Translations under genes and position numbers: made by a program
In this document: positions 34,111-42,092 of the stretch, piece by piece
How positions within the stretch are numbered: the stretch's first letter is position 1
Layout: each line of letters begins with the position of its first letter
From: an uncultured Bacteroidales bacterium
GTDB taxonomy: Bacteria; Bacteroidota; Bacteroidia; Bacteroidales; CAIWKO01
DNA length: 64,000 nt
Reading direction: 5' to 3'
NCBI GenBank assembly: GCA_903913285.1
Contig: CAIWKO010000068.1
Span: 62,001 to 126,000, forward strand
The notes under the pieces: generated by a model
Seen by the model: only the letters and a program-made list of their open reading frames with translations
Told to the model about the DNA's origin: nothing
Databases searched by the model: none

Positions 34111-35886
34111 ATGGAAAAATATCAGGTAAGTTTAACCATAAATAATATTCCCGTAACAGTTGAAGAAGGTTCAACCGTGCTGGATGCCGCCCGAAAAGTA
34201 AATCTTCATATTCCCACCTTGTGCAATCATCCCGATTTGAAAGTGGCAGGCAATTGCCGCGTATGCGTGGTAGAGATCAAAGGGCAGAAAGAACTTTCGG
34301 CAGCCTGTGCCACTCCCGCCACGGAAGATATGGAAGTGTTCACCAACAGCCGCAGAGTGCGCACTGCACGCAAGAACATCGTTGAACTGCTGCTTTCGGA
34401 ACACAATGCCGACTGCACCAAATGCTACCGCAACGGCAACTGCGAACTGCAATGGCTGGCCAGCGAATACCGCATCGGCGACCACGTGTTTCACGATCTG
34501 GTGAAAGAACAGGAAAAAATTCCCGACACCTCGTCGTGGAGCCTGATAAAAGACGACAGCAAATGCATACGCTGCCAGCGATGCGTCAGAACCTGCAACG
34601 ACCTGCAGGATGTGGGAACGTTTTCGGTCATCAAAAAAGGGAAGAGACAAAAGGTGTCCACCTTTTTGAGCAAACCGCTGAAAGAAGTGTTCTGTATAGA
34701 TTGCGGACAGTGCATAGTGCGATGCCCCACGGCGGCGCTCAGCGAAAAGGCCAACTACGAAGAAGTGTGGGATGTATTGGAAACCGGCAAACATGTGGTG
34801 ATAAGCACCACTCCTGCCGTTAGGGCGGCCATTGGCGAAGAACTGGGTTTTGAATATAACAAACACTCCGACCTGAAAATAGTTACGGCGCTCAAATTAA
34901 TGGGGTTTAACTCCGTGGTGGATTATGGATTTTTCACCGACATCTATATCGTGGAACTGTGCACAGAGTTTTTGTTGCGCATGAAACAAGCGCAGGCCAA
35001 CGAAGGCTCAGCGAAGATGCCACTGATAAGTTCGGGTTCGCCGGGCTGGGTGAAATATGCCGCAGAGAAACATCCCGAACTGGCCGGAAACCTGTCGGAT
35101 TGCAAATCGCCTCACCAGATATTCGGAGCCGTGGTAAAATCGTTCTACGCCGACAAAAAAGCCCTGGACCCGAAAAAGATAATCACCGTTTCGGTTTCGC
35201 CCTGCACGGCAGCCAAGGCCGAATCGGCCAACCCCAAAATGGAAGTGAACGGACTGAAAGATGTTGATTTCACCATCACCACCCGCGAACTGGCCCGCAT
35301 GATACGCCAATCGGGCATCGACATTGAACGCCTGCCCGAAACGGATTACGACAACCTGACACAAATTCACAGCGGGGCATCGGTGCTCACCGAACTCTCG
35401 GGCGGCACCACCGAAGCGCTTATACGCACCTTATATGAACTGATAACCGGAAACGAACTCACACCCGAACTTTTGAAAATTATGCCGCTGCGCGGACAGA
35501 ACGGAATAAAAGAAACGGTGATGAAGTTTACGGATGTGAGAGCCGACTGGGATTTTCTGGAAGGAAAAGAACTGCGCTTTGCCGTGGTGAACGGCACAGG
35601 AAATGCCGCCAAATTTTTCGGCACGCTGCCCGAAAAAGAATATCATTTTGTGGAAGTGATGGCCTGCGCCGGAGGATGCATAGGCGGCGGCGGGCAACCT
35701 ATACCCGTTTCGGCCGAACTGGTGAAGGCACGCTCTTCAATTCTATATTCGCTGGACGAGATAAACGGGGTGAAAAAATCGCACGACAACAGCGCCCTGC
35801 AGGATATTTTCCGCGAGTTCCTGAAACAACCCGGCAGCGAGAAGGCGAAGGAGATACTGTATAAGGAAGTGCCTAAAGTGAACTAA
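34111..35886 (+). CDS. Divergent [FeFe]-hydrogenase-like subunit with altered H-cluster site (locus 1)
   Basis: A 591-residue HydA homologue. Accessory domains look intact: [2Fe-2S] with C38, C49, C52 and C66; a His/Cys cluster region (HNADCTKCYRNGNCELQ); and two [4Fe-4S] motifs (CIRCQRCVRTC, CIDCGQCIVRC). The H-cluster domain is not canonical. Motif L1, normally TSCCPxW, reads SSGSPGW (307-313), replacing both the proton-relay and one cubane cysteine. L2 is SPCTAAK (363-369), lacking the Met and Lys of MPCTxKK. L3 (C519, C523 in MACAGGCIGGGGQ) is intact. Leu283 replaces the proton-path glutamate. A non-hydrogenase or regulatory role is likely. Confidence 0.85.
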   Translation: MEKYQVSLTINNIPVTVEEGSTVLDAARKVNLHIPTLCNHPDLKVAGNCRVCVVEIKGQKELSAACATPATEDMEVFTNSRRVRTARKNIVELLLSEHNADCTKCYRNGNCELQWLASEYRIGDHVFHDLVKEQEKIPDTSSWSLIKDDSKCIRCQRCVRTCNDLQDVGTFSVIKKGKRQKVSTFLSKPLKEVFCIDCGQCIVRCPTAALSEKANYEEVWDVLETGKHVVISTTPAVRAAIGEELGFEYNKHSDLKIVTALKLMGFNSVVDYGFFTDIYIVELCTEFLLRMKQAQANEGSAKMPLISSGSPGWVKYAAEKHPELAGNLSDCKSPHQIFGAVVKSFYADKKALDPKKIITVSVSPCTAAKAESANPKMEVNGLKDVDFTITTRELARMIRQSGIDIERLPETDYDNLTQIHSGASVLTELSGGTTEALIRTLYELITGNELTPELLKIMPLRGQNGIKETVMKFTDVRADWDFLEGKELRFAVVNGTGNAAKFFGTLPEKEYHFVEVMACAGGCIGGGGQPIPVSAELVKARSSILYSLDEINGVKKSHDNSALQDIFREFLKQPGSEKAKEILYKEVPKVN

Positions 35887-35909
35887 AATACTTAAAGTGC
35901 CTAAAGTAG

Positions 35910-35929
35910 GGACACGACATGTCGTGTCC
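35910..35929. repeat. Perfect 20-bp palindrome
   Basis: GGACACGACATGTCGTGTCC lies between the HydA-like gene and the DUF2141 gene, flanked on the left by AAAGTGCCTAAAGT-type short repeats. It has no loop, so it is more like an extragenic palindrome or protein site than a terminator. Confidence 0.6.
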
Positions 35930-35985
35930 TTTAATAATTTTCAGAATTCAGAATACCTTGTAATAATTTCTAAAACAAAATTAAC

Positions 35986-36447
35986 ATGAAAAAACTATGG
36001 ATCGCACTATTGCTGCTGATTCCTTTTTGGGGTGCAACAGCTCAGGTAAAAACCACACCTGCTACCACCGAAACCGGCACACTGAAAGTGCTAGTGAAAG
36101 GTTTTAAAAATACCGACGGCCAACTGATGATCGCTTTGTATAATACTGAAGGCACCTATATGGGCGAAAAAACATTCCGAAGCAGCTATTCGGAAATAGA
36201 TGCAGGTGAAGAACTCATCACATTCGATAATTTGCCGTACGGCAATTATGCATTGGCTGTAATACACGACGAAAACAACGATGGCAAACTGGATAAGAAC
36301 GATTTTGGCATACCTAAAGAAGGCTACGGTTTTTCGAACGACGCCATGGGAAAATACGGCCCGCCAACCTGGATGCAGGCAAGCTTTGTGCTGAACGAAA
36401 AAGAATTGACCAAGCTGATAAATCTGCAATACGGGATACCGGAATAA
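35986..36447 (+). CDS. DUF2141 secreted protein
   Basis: A 153-residue protein with a signal peptide (about 1-20, ending GATAQ) and a single DUF2141 beta-sandwich: LKVLVKGFKNTDGQLMIALY, then LPYGNYALAVIHDENNDGKL, then FGIPKEGYGFSNDAMG. The DENNDGKLDKNDFG segment is rich in acidic residues and may bind calcium. Function unknown; probably periplasmic. No strong promoter was seen. Confidence 0.85.
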   Translation: MKKLWIALLLLIPFWGATAQVKTTPATTETGTLKVLVKGFKNTDGQLMIALYNTEGTYMGEKTFRSSYSEIDAGEELITFDNLPYGNYALAVIHDENNDGKLDKNDFGIPKEGYGFSNDAMGKYGPPTWMQASFVLNEKELTKLINLQYGIPE

Positions 36448-36560
36448 AAGAGACTTCAGAAGTCAGAAGTGAGAACTCAGAAGTAAAACAACACCCCCGG
36501 CATTTTCTTTCGGTTTGTTCTGATTTTCGCAAAAGGCTTTAAATTGCCTGCCGATGTCCT

Positions 36561-36848
36561 GAATTTCGTTGCGGAGAGTAATTTACAGTCAACTATGGTC
36601 TGGTTTTCTTGACAGGGAGTAATTGACCATCAACGACGCTTTGGTTTTCTTGGCAGAAGGTAGTTGACCGTCAACGACGCTTTGGTTTTCTTGGCAGAAG
36701 GTAGTTGACCGTCAACGACGGTCTGGTTTTCTTGGCAGAGGGTAGTTGACCGTCAACGACGCTTTGGTTTTCTTGGCAGAGGGTAGTTGACCGTCAACGA
36801 CGGTCTGGTTTTCTTGACAGGGAGCCGTGGACCTTATTTGACGGGCTT
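36561..36848. repeat. 41-bp tandem repeat with internal inverted repeat
   Basis: GGTTTTCTTG(G/A)CAG starts at 36602, 36643, 36684, 36725, 36766 and 36807, each 41 bases apart, with a degenerate unit before. Four of the intervals contain GTTGACCGTCAAC, an inverted repeat of GTTGAC around one base. Units are nearly identical and there are no variable spacers, so this is not a CRISPR. Confidence 0.85.
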
Positions 36849-37006
36849 TTTAATTTTTTCAGTCATCAGCAGCAAATATTTAAATAAAAGTAATTTAAAA
36901 CCGTTCCCCGTTTTTTTTAATAACATCTTCGCGTAAAAATAAAGTTCGGCTAGATTATTAAAGCAATGTTCTTTTGATTATTTCCAATATGGTAAAACTA
37001 TTTTAT

Positions 37007-37014
37007 TATTTTTG
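37007..37014 (+). promoter_or_regulatory. Promoter -7 element TATTTTTG; decides the start of the transporter
   Basis: An exact consensus match ending 12 bases before ATG at 37026. An in-frame GTG at 37014 lies inside the element and cannot be the start, so the ATG is chosen. Confidence 0.6.
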
Positions 37015-37025
37015 TGCCATCAAAA

Positions 37026-37748
37026 ATGAATAACGAAATCTTTGCACTATCGGTAACTGCGGCTTCAATAGCTCTATTGCATACTATTGCAGGCCCCGAC
37101 CATTATCTGCCGTTCATCGTTATGTCGAAAGCCCGCAACTGGTCGAACCTGAAAACAATATTGATCACTACGGTATGCGGGATCGGACATGTGGGAAGCT
37201 CGATCGTGATCGGAACTATAGGAATTGTTTTCGGTTTAAGCGTTGCCCGTATGCAATTTTTTGAAGGATACCGTGGCAATGTGGCTGCCTGGTTATTTAT
37301 TATTTTCGGTTTGGTGTATTTTGGTTGGGGATTATGGCGTGGTTTGAAAAACAAAGCACATCATCACCATCACCACTTACACCAAGACGGCAGCATCCAT
37401 AAACACGAACACGATCATATTCAAACCAAAGAACATGCTCACACTCATCCGGAAGAACCCAAAGTGAATGTAACTCCGTGGATACTGTTTACCATTTTTA
37501 TATTAGGTCCCTGCGAACCCTTAATTCCATTATTAATGCTACCGGCAGCCCGTCAAAACTCTTCAGGTGTCATCGTTGTTGCAACAGTTTTCAGCATCAT
37601 CACCATTTTCACCATGGTTTCTCTGGTTGTATTGTCGCTACTTGGATTAAAAATGTTGCCGATGAAATTTCTGGTGCGATACATGCACGCAATAGCCGGT
37701 TTCACCATTTTTATATGTGGCATGGGAATAGAATTTTTGGGGTTATAG
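37026..37748 (+). CDS. NicO/UreH-like membrane transporter with His-rich loop
   Basis: A 240-residue protein with six predicted membrane segments. Helix 1 contains LLHTIAGPDHYLPFI, resembling the histidine/aspartate motif of NicO/UreH/HupE-type nickel transporters and accessory proteins. A long central loop (about 115-150) is very histidine-rich (HHHHHHLHQDG and HEHDHIQTKEHAHTH), as expected for a metal handler. The second half has LFTIFILGPCEPLIPLLML. Its location before hypAB suggests nickel supply or export, which is an inference. Members may instead be annotated as TauE/SafE-like exporters. Confidence 0.7.
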   Translation: MNNEIFALSVTAASIALLHTIAGPDHYLPFIVMSKARNWSNLKTILITTVCGIGHVGSSIVIGTIGIVFGLSVARMQFFEGYRGNVAAWLFIIFGLVYFGWGLWRGLKNKAHHHHHHLHQDGSIHKHEHDHIQTKEHAHTHPEEPKVNVTPWILFTIFILGPCEPLIPLLMLPAARQNSSGVIVVATVFSIITIFTMVSLVVLSLLGLKMLPMKFLVRYMHAIAGFTIFICGMGIEFLGL

Positions 37749-37824
37749 CCGATTAAAATATTCTTCACTTGAGTAAAATATTTTTTGTTTTGGTACACAA
37801 ATTGCTCATGTCATAAAAAGTTCT

Positions 37825-37832
37825 TAATTTTG
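37825..37832 (+). promoter_or_regulatory. Promoter -7 element TAATTTTG
   Basis: An exact consensus match 33 bases before the 37865 lipoprotein gene. Confidence 0.5.
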
Positions 37833-37864
37833 TTCAATCATATTTTATCCACTAAACCCATCTT

Positions 37865-38554
37865 ATGAAAACTACTTCCAAACTTATCGTAAACTTGCTC
37901 ATTGTGAGTTTTATTACTGTTACACTATTTCTGAATTCCTGTACCAAAGATGCAACCCCTACCAAAACACTGATGGAAGGTGTTTGGACTGTATCGCATG
38001 TATACGATGCCAGTGGCTCGGATCATGCTTTAAAATTAAATTTCCCTATCACGGCTTTTTGGCTAACCAGTGATAATTCTATTTCAAGCACGTCTGGTCC
38101 TATGATGATGTATGTGGTTTATGGCGACAGCAAATATACCCAGATCGCTTCCGACATCGATCAGGTTTTTAACTATGTCAATCTTGATTATACTGGTGGC
38201 GAATATTTTGTTGGTGACGGAGTTGTTACCAACTTCACGCTTGAAATGAAGCTTCAGGGATTGCCCGGACAACATGCACTCACTGACCTGCTGACATTGA
38301 TTGGAATAAACGCCAGTTTTTTGAACACAGTGATCTATCATAAATTTGAGAACGTTGGCATCAGTTTCGCTGATGATAATAACACCATGACCTGGACAAT
38401 TGATGACAATACCACAGCCCTGTATAATACTAAAGATACTAATGGGAACTACGTGTTGTGGGGAGGTTGGCCCGTAAATAATTTTTCGCGTTGCACTATT
38501 GTACTTAACAAACAGGTAAAAACGTTAGATCAGGTTGTTACTGATGCTCATTAG
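37865..38554 (+). CDS. Hypothetical lipoprotein
   Basis: A 229-residue protein with a lipoprotein signal peptide (lipobox FLNSC, Cys about 26). The mature region is beta-rich with lipocalin-like features (LMEGVWTVSHVYDASG near the start; TWTIDDNTTALYNTK), typical of small Bacteroidota lipocalin-like lipoproteins, but no family could be fixed. It has its own promoter and ends at a strong terminator shared with hypB. Confidence 0.65.
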   Translation: MKTTSKLIVNLLIVSFITVTLFLNSCTKDATPTKTLMEGVWTVSHVYDASGSDHALKLNFPITAFWLTSDNSISSTSGPMMMYVVYGDSKYTQIASDIDQVFNYVNLDYTGGEYFVGDGVVTNFTLEMKLQGLPGQHALTDLLTLIGINASFLNTVIYHKFENVGISFADDNNTMTWTIDDNTTALYNTKDTNGNYVLWGGWPVNNFSRCTIVLNKQVKTLDQVVTDAH

Positions 38555-38570
38555 CATAAAACATAAAGTC

Positions 38571-38607
38571 CATAAAAAAAGCCTACCTTATTTCGGTGGG
38601 CTTTTTT
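38571..38607. terminator. Bidirectional terminator, lipoprotein gene and hypB
   Basis: GCCTACC (38581-38587) pairs with GGTGGGC (38595-38601) with one G-T pair. A7 precedes it and T6 follows, suiting both convergent genes. Confidence 0.8.
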
Positions 38608-38632
38608 ATTTTATAAACTTTAAACATTTACC

Positions 38633-39538
38633 TCATTTATTCTCTTTCAGCCATTGATACCATTGCTGCATGCCCTCACCTGTTTTCACCGAAACTTCGA
38701 AGAACACAAGATGATGATTCACGCTTAAAGCATATTCTTTGGCTTTGGCAACACTAAAATCGACATAAGGAAGCAGATCGGTTTTATTGATAATACAAAT
38801 GTCGGCCGAATGAAACATGGTCGGGTATTTTATCGGTTTATCGTCGCCTTCTGTGACACTTATAACAACAACCCTTTTAGCTTCGCCCAAATCGAACAAG
38901 GAAGGACACACAAGATTTCCGACGTTTTCGATAAACAAAACTGAATCATTAGCCACCTCCAATTGCTTTACAGCTTTGTTCACCATTTCGGCATCCAGAT
39001 GGCATCCGTTTCCGGTGTTGATCTGAATTACCGGAACTTTTAAAGCAGCAATACGGTTTGCATCGTTCATGGTTTGCTGATCACCTTCAACAACATAGAA
39101 ATTTAACTCACTGCCCAGTTCTTTGATCGTACGTTCGAGCAAACTTGTTTTCCCCGAGCCTGGCGAACTCACAAGATTTAGTGCAAAAACATTTTTAGCT
39201 TCAAAATATCCACGGTTACGTTCGGCCAAGGCATTATTTTTATTGAGGATATCGTGCTCGATCTTTATCTCTTTTCCATGCGGGTGATCGTGTTCTTTTT
39301 CGTGGGTATGGTGTTCATGAGCATGGTCGTGTTCGTGGTCATGGTCGTGATGAGAATGTTCGTGCGAATACTCATGCTTATGATCGTGAGCATGTTTGTC
39401 AGTATCGTGCTGATGATCGTGGTCGTGAGTATAGGAATGAGTGTGGCCGTGCCCGTGATCATGATCGTGGGTATGTTCTTCGCCGGGTTTGTTATAAGTT
39501 ATTTTAGAATCGCCTTCGCAGCCGCAAGTATCACACAT
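38633..39538 (-). CDS. hypB: Hydrogenase/urease nickel incorporation GTPase HypB
   Basis: The 301-residue protein is the GTPase of nickel insertion. An N-terminal CDTCGCEGD metal motif is followed by a long histidine-rich stretch to about residue 90 (dozens of His, runs of HDHDHxH). The GTPase domain has Walker A SSPGSGKTSLLERT (about 127-140), the metal-binding GNGCHLD, VCPSLFDLGE, and NKTDLLPY for guanine recognition. HypA lies 40 bases upstream on the same strand. No [NiFe] hydrogenase or urease gene is present in the window. Confidence 0.95.
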   Translation of the reverse strand: MCDTCGCEGDSKITYNKPGEEHTHDHDHGHGHTHSYTHDHDHQHDTDKHAHDHKHEYSHEHSHHDHDHEHDHAHEHHTHEKEHDHPHGKEIKIEHDILNKNNALAERNRGYFEAKNVFALNLVSSPGSGKTSLLERTIKELGSELNFYVVEGDQQTMNDANRIAALKVPVIQINTGNGCHLDAEMVNKAVKQLEVANDSVLFIENVGNLVCPSLFDLGEAKRVVVISVTEGDDKPIKYPTMFHSADICIINKTDLLPYVDFSVAKAKEYALSVNHHLVFFEVSVKTGEGMQQWYQWLKENK

Positions 39539-39578
39539 AAATGTTCTTTTTAGTTTTGACTTGCAAAATTACAATAAA

Positions 39579-39920
39579 TCAGTCGATGAAGATCGATTTA
39601 ATGCGTAATTCTTTACCGGCGATGATTTCAAAATCCATTGACAGGCATTTCGGACAGGGAGTATACCAGTCGCTGTTGCTGAACTCATTGCCGCATTTGT
39701 TGCATTTCGATTTACCTTCTATTGAAGTAATAACAAACTCAGCACGTTCTAAAACAGTTTCTTTCACGGCGAGTTCCATGGCGAAGTTCAAGCTGTCTAT
39801 AACAATACCTGAAAGTTCTCCTACCTCAATTTCGATCTTCGAAATATGTGAACCTTTATTTTTGGTCACAAATTCCTCAGCAATTTCGATAATATTTGTT
39901 GCGATAGAAAGTTCGTGCAT
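39579..39920 (-). CDS. hypA: Nickel metallochaperone HypA
   Basis: A 113-residue protein with the nickel-binding N-terminus MHELSIA and the zinc site CNKCGNEFSNSDWYTPCPKC, two CxxC pairs as in all HypA. It delivers nickel to [NiFe] hydrogenase together with HypB, encoded next. Promoter TATTTTTG at 39928-39935 lies only 8 bases before the start, so the leader is almost absent. It is divergent from the histidine kinase gene. Confidence 0.95.
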   Translation of the reverse strand: MHELSIATNIIEIAEEFVTKNKGSHISKIEIEVGELSGIVIDSLNFAMELAVKETVLERAEFVITSIEGKSKCNKCGNEFSNSDWYTPCPKCLSMDFEIIAGKELRIKSIFID

Positions 39921-39927
39921 TTGCCGG

Positions 39928-39935
39928 CAAAAATA
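39928..39935 (-). promoter_or_regulatory. Promoter -7 element TATTTTTG (hypAB)
   Basis: An exact consensus match directly before hypA, giving a very short leader. Confidence 0.55.
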
Positions 39936-39990
39936 GGAAAAATAAATTATTATGCTTTTAAATTTTATCCTTATGAATCTTTCAAATCAT

Positions 39991-39998
39991 TAACTTTG
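39991..39998 (+). promoter_or_regulatory. Promoter -7 element TAACTTTG; decides the kinase start
   Basis: An exact consensus match 16 bases before ATG at 40014, which is also preceded by AAAGGA. It argues against an earlier in-frame ATG at 39915. Confidence 0.65.
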
Positions 39999-40013
39999 TG
40001 CAATTTTAAAGGA

Positions 40014-41312
40014 ATGCCGTATAATTTCATCATAATAATCACCGATATCATATTGATAATAGCTTCCATAGCTGTTATCCGAATGCTCTCCTTTTCCCGA
40101 AGTAAAAAATCGTGGATCATGATTGGCCTTGCATTGTTGTTTATGGCCACTGCCCAGATGCTCGAAGGTTTTAATCTTTACTTCGGAAAAAATAATGAAA
40201 TTGTTCTCAACATTTATTTTATTCTTGATCTGCTGGTTGCCATATTGTTTACGGTTGGTTTTTTTAAGATCGGGAAGTTGTTGCGCGATCTGAAAAAACT
40301 GGATGAAGGCCGAAATGAATCGGAAAAGCGGTTTAAAGTTTTATTTAATAATTCGAGCGATGAAATATTTTTAGCCGACTTCGACGGTAATTTTATTGAA
40401 GTGAATCAGGAAGCCATAAACAGACTCGGTTATTCAAAAGACGAACTGATGCAAAAAAATTTCATGGACATAAAAACACCAAAATATGTTCCGCTGGTTC
40501 GAAAAAACATCAACATCATTTTGAAGAACGGACAACATGTTTACGAAACCGAACATGTGGCCAAAGACGGAACTATCATCTTTCTGGAGATGAGCAGTCG
40601 TGTGATCGATTATTTCGGGCGCAAAGCCATACTAACCATTGCACGCGACATCACCGAACGAAAAGAAATAGAACGTAAGATATCGAGTGCCATAATTGAA
40701 ACCGAAGAACGCGAACGCAAACGTTTTGCTGCCGACCTTCACGATGGATTAGCACCTTTGCTTTCAACCATAAAACTCTATACCGATCTGCTGAAAAAAG
40801 GCAACCTGAATAAAATAAGCCCGGTTGAAGCCATGAACTCTGTTGATGAACTGATCGACAAGGCAATTGTTACTACACGCGAAATATCGAACAATATTAT
40901 GCCGAGCATATTGCAGGATTTCGGTTTGCCTGCTGCTGTAAAAGACTTCTGCACCTATATCAACAACACCAAATCTATTAACATCGTTCTCGATACTGAA
41001 CAATATAAACTCACCGGGCCCCGAATTGAAGAAACCATTTTGTTTCAGAGCATCAAAGAACTTGTGAACAATACGCTGAAACATTCGCAGGCCAAGAACA
41101 TTGAAATCTTTCTGGAAAGCCACGAAAACCAGGTGAACCTTTATTACAAAGACGACGGACTCGGATTTAATGCTGAAGAAAAGTTGCAGCAGCCGTCGGG
41201 TTTGGGATTGAACAATATTGTAAACAAAGTGAAAACCATTAATGGTTTATCGTTGATAAAAAGTAAAGAAGGTGAAGGAATGTCGGTACTGATCTCGTTA
41301 TACGTAAAATAA
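40014..41312 (+). CDS. PAS sensor histidine kinase, NarX/HisKA_3 type
   Basis: A 432-residue inner-membrane kinase. Three hydrophobic segments (about 4-20, 31-47 and 58-79) are followed by a PAS domain (about 98-215, FKVLFNNSSDEIFLADFDGN, ending in ARDITERKEIER), a HisKA_3 dimerisation domain with phospho-acceptor His in ERKRFAADLHDGLAPLLST, and an HATPase with NNTLKHSQAKNIEI and DDGLGFN and GLGLNNI boxes. The cognate NarL-type regulator gene starts 5 bases downstream. The signal is unknown. The start at 40014 is chosen over 39915 because of the promoter position. Confidence 0.9.
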   Translation: MPYNFIIIITDIILIIASIAVIRMLSFSRSKKSWIMIGLALLFMATAQMLEGFNLYFGKNNEIVLNIYFILDLLVAILFTVGFFKIGKLLRDLKKLDEGRNESEKRFKVLFNNSSDEIFLADFDGNFIEVNQEAINRLGYSKDELMQKNFMDIKTPKYVPLVRKNINIILKNGQHVYETEHVAKDGTIIFLEMSSRVIDYFGRKAILTIARDITERKEIERKISSAIIETEERERKRFAADLHDGLAPLLSTIKLYTDLLKKGNLNKISPVEAMNSVDELIDKAIVTTREISNNIMPSILQDFGLPAAVKDFCTYINNTKSINIVLDTEQYKLTGPRIEETILFQSIKELVNNTLKHSQAKNIEIFLESHENQVNLYYKDDGLGFNAEEKLQQPSGLGLNNIVNKVKTINGLSLIKSKEGEGMSVLISLYVK

Positions 41313-41317
41313 ATATT

Positions 41318-41956
41318 ATGGAAATTATTCGTTTGGCGATTGTTGATGATCATGAAATATTTCGTAAAGGCTTACGCATCATTTTAAACGAAATTGATGA
41401 GGTTAAAGTGCTGGGCGAAGCGCAAAACGGTCATGAACTTTTTGAGTTTTTGAAACATCAAACGGTGGATGTGGTGCTGATGGACATACGCATGCCGGTG
41501 ATGGACGGCATTGAAGCCACCAAGAAACTTGTTGAAAAATATCCCCAAATTAAAGTTATTGCCCTGACAATGTTCGAGGAGATCAGCTATTTTAATCAAA
41601 TGGTTGAAGCAGGCGCCGATGGGTTCCTGCTGAAAAAGACCAATAAAGACGAACTGAGCCGGGCCATACATCAGGTGATGCTTGATGAAACCTATTTCTC
41701 GGAAGAGTTTATCAGCAATGTGAACAAAACCCAACGCCCGAAATCGAGGCTGATGAATATCGAATTGACCGAACGCGAACAGGAAATTCTGGAGTTCATC
41801 TGCAAAGGTATGTCGAATGCAGAAATCTCGAAATATCTGGGCATAAGCACACGAACCATTGACGGCCACCGTGCACATCTGCTCGAAAAAACAGGCGCAA
41901 AAAACTCTCCGCATCTGGTGATGTTCGCTATAAAGAACGGATTGATTCAAGCATAA
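41318..41956 (+). CDS. NarL/LuxR-family response regulator
   Basis: A 212-residue regulator. The receiver domain (about 1-122) has the acidic pair in VDDHE, the phospho-acceptor Asp in VVLMDIRMPVMDGIEA, and the conserved Lys in LLKKTN. The C-terminal LuxR helix-turn-helix (about 148-210) has ELTEREQEILEFICKGMSN and ISTRTIDGHRAHLLEKTG. It pairs with the kinase encoded immediately upstream. The receiver is closely similar to the stand-alone receiver at 49548-49934. Confidence 0.93.
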   Translation: MEIIRLAIVDDHEIFRKGLRIILNEIDEVKVLGEAQNGHELFEFLKHQTVDVVLMDIRMPVMDGIEATKKLVEKYPQIKVIALTMFEEISYFNQMVEAGADGFLLKKTNKDELSRAIHQVMLDETYFSEEFISNVNKTQRPKSRLMNIELTEREQEILEFICKGMSNAEISKYLGISTRTIDGHRAHLLEKTGAKNSPHLVMFAIKNGLIQA

Positions 41957-42047
41957 TTTTCAATCATCAAACAAATTTCGGGACACAATACATTTGTTAA
42001 ACTTCCGTTATCATTTTTACTTCAATAATTTATTTTTCGAAATAATT

Positions 42048-42055
42048 TATCTTTG
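42048..42055 (+). promoter_or_regulatory. Promoter -7 element TATCTTTG (M13 peptidase)
   Basis: An exact consensus match 37 bases before the peptidase gene. Confidence 0.55.
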
Positions 42056-42092
42056 CCTTAAATAAAAGTATTAGTAATCATTCAAAAAAAAT

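Larger units (their letters stand above)
36448..37025. other. Intergenic region between DUF2141 and transporter genes
   Basis: It holds CAGAAGT-type short repeats (36451-36488), the 41-bp array, and the promoter of the transporter gene at its end. No coding sequence recognised. Confidence 0.6.

Noticed and set aside
34111-35886. NuoG of respiratory complex I instead of a HydA homologue
   Set aside because: The C-terminal domain still contains hydrogenase L2 and L3 motifs (PCTAAK, MACAGGCIGGGGQ), which NuoG lacks.
36561-36848. CRISPR array with 41-bp units
   Set aside because: The whole unit is repeated, leaving no variable spacer, and no cas genes are present.
37014-37025. GTG start of the transporter at 37014
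   Set aside because: The GTG overlaps the promoter -7 element; ATG 37026 follows at the right distance.
39915-40013. Longer N-terminus of the PAS histidine kinase from ATG 39915
   Set aside because: A consensus promoter (39991-39998) lies inside it and AAAGGA precedes ATG 40014.
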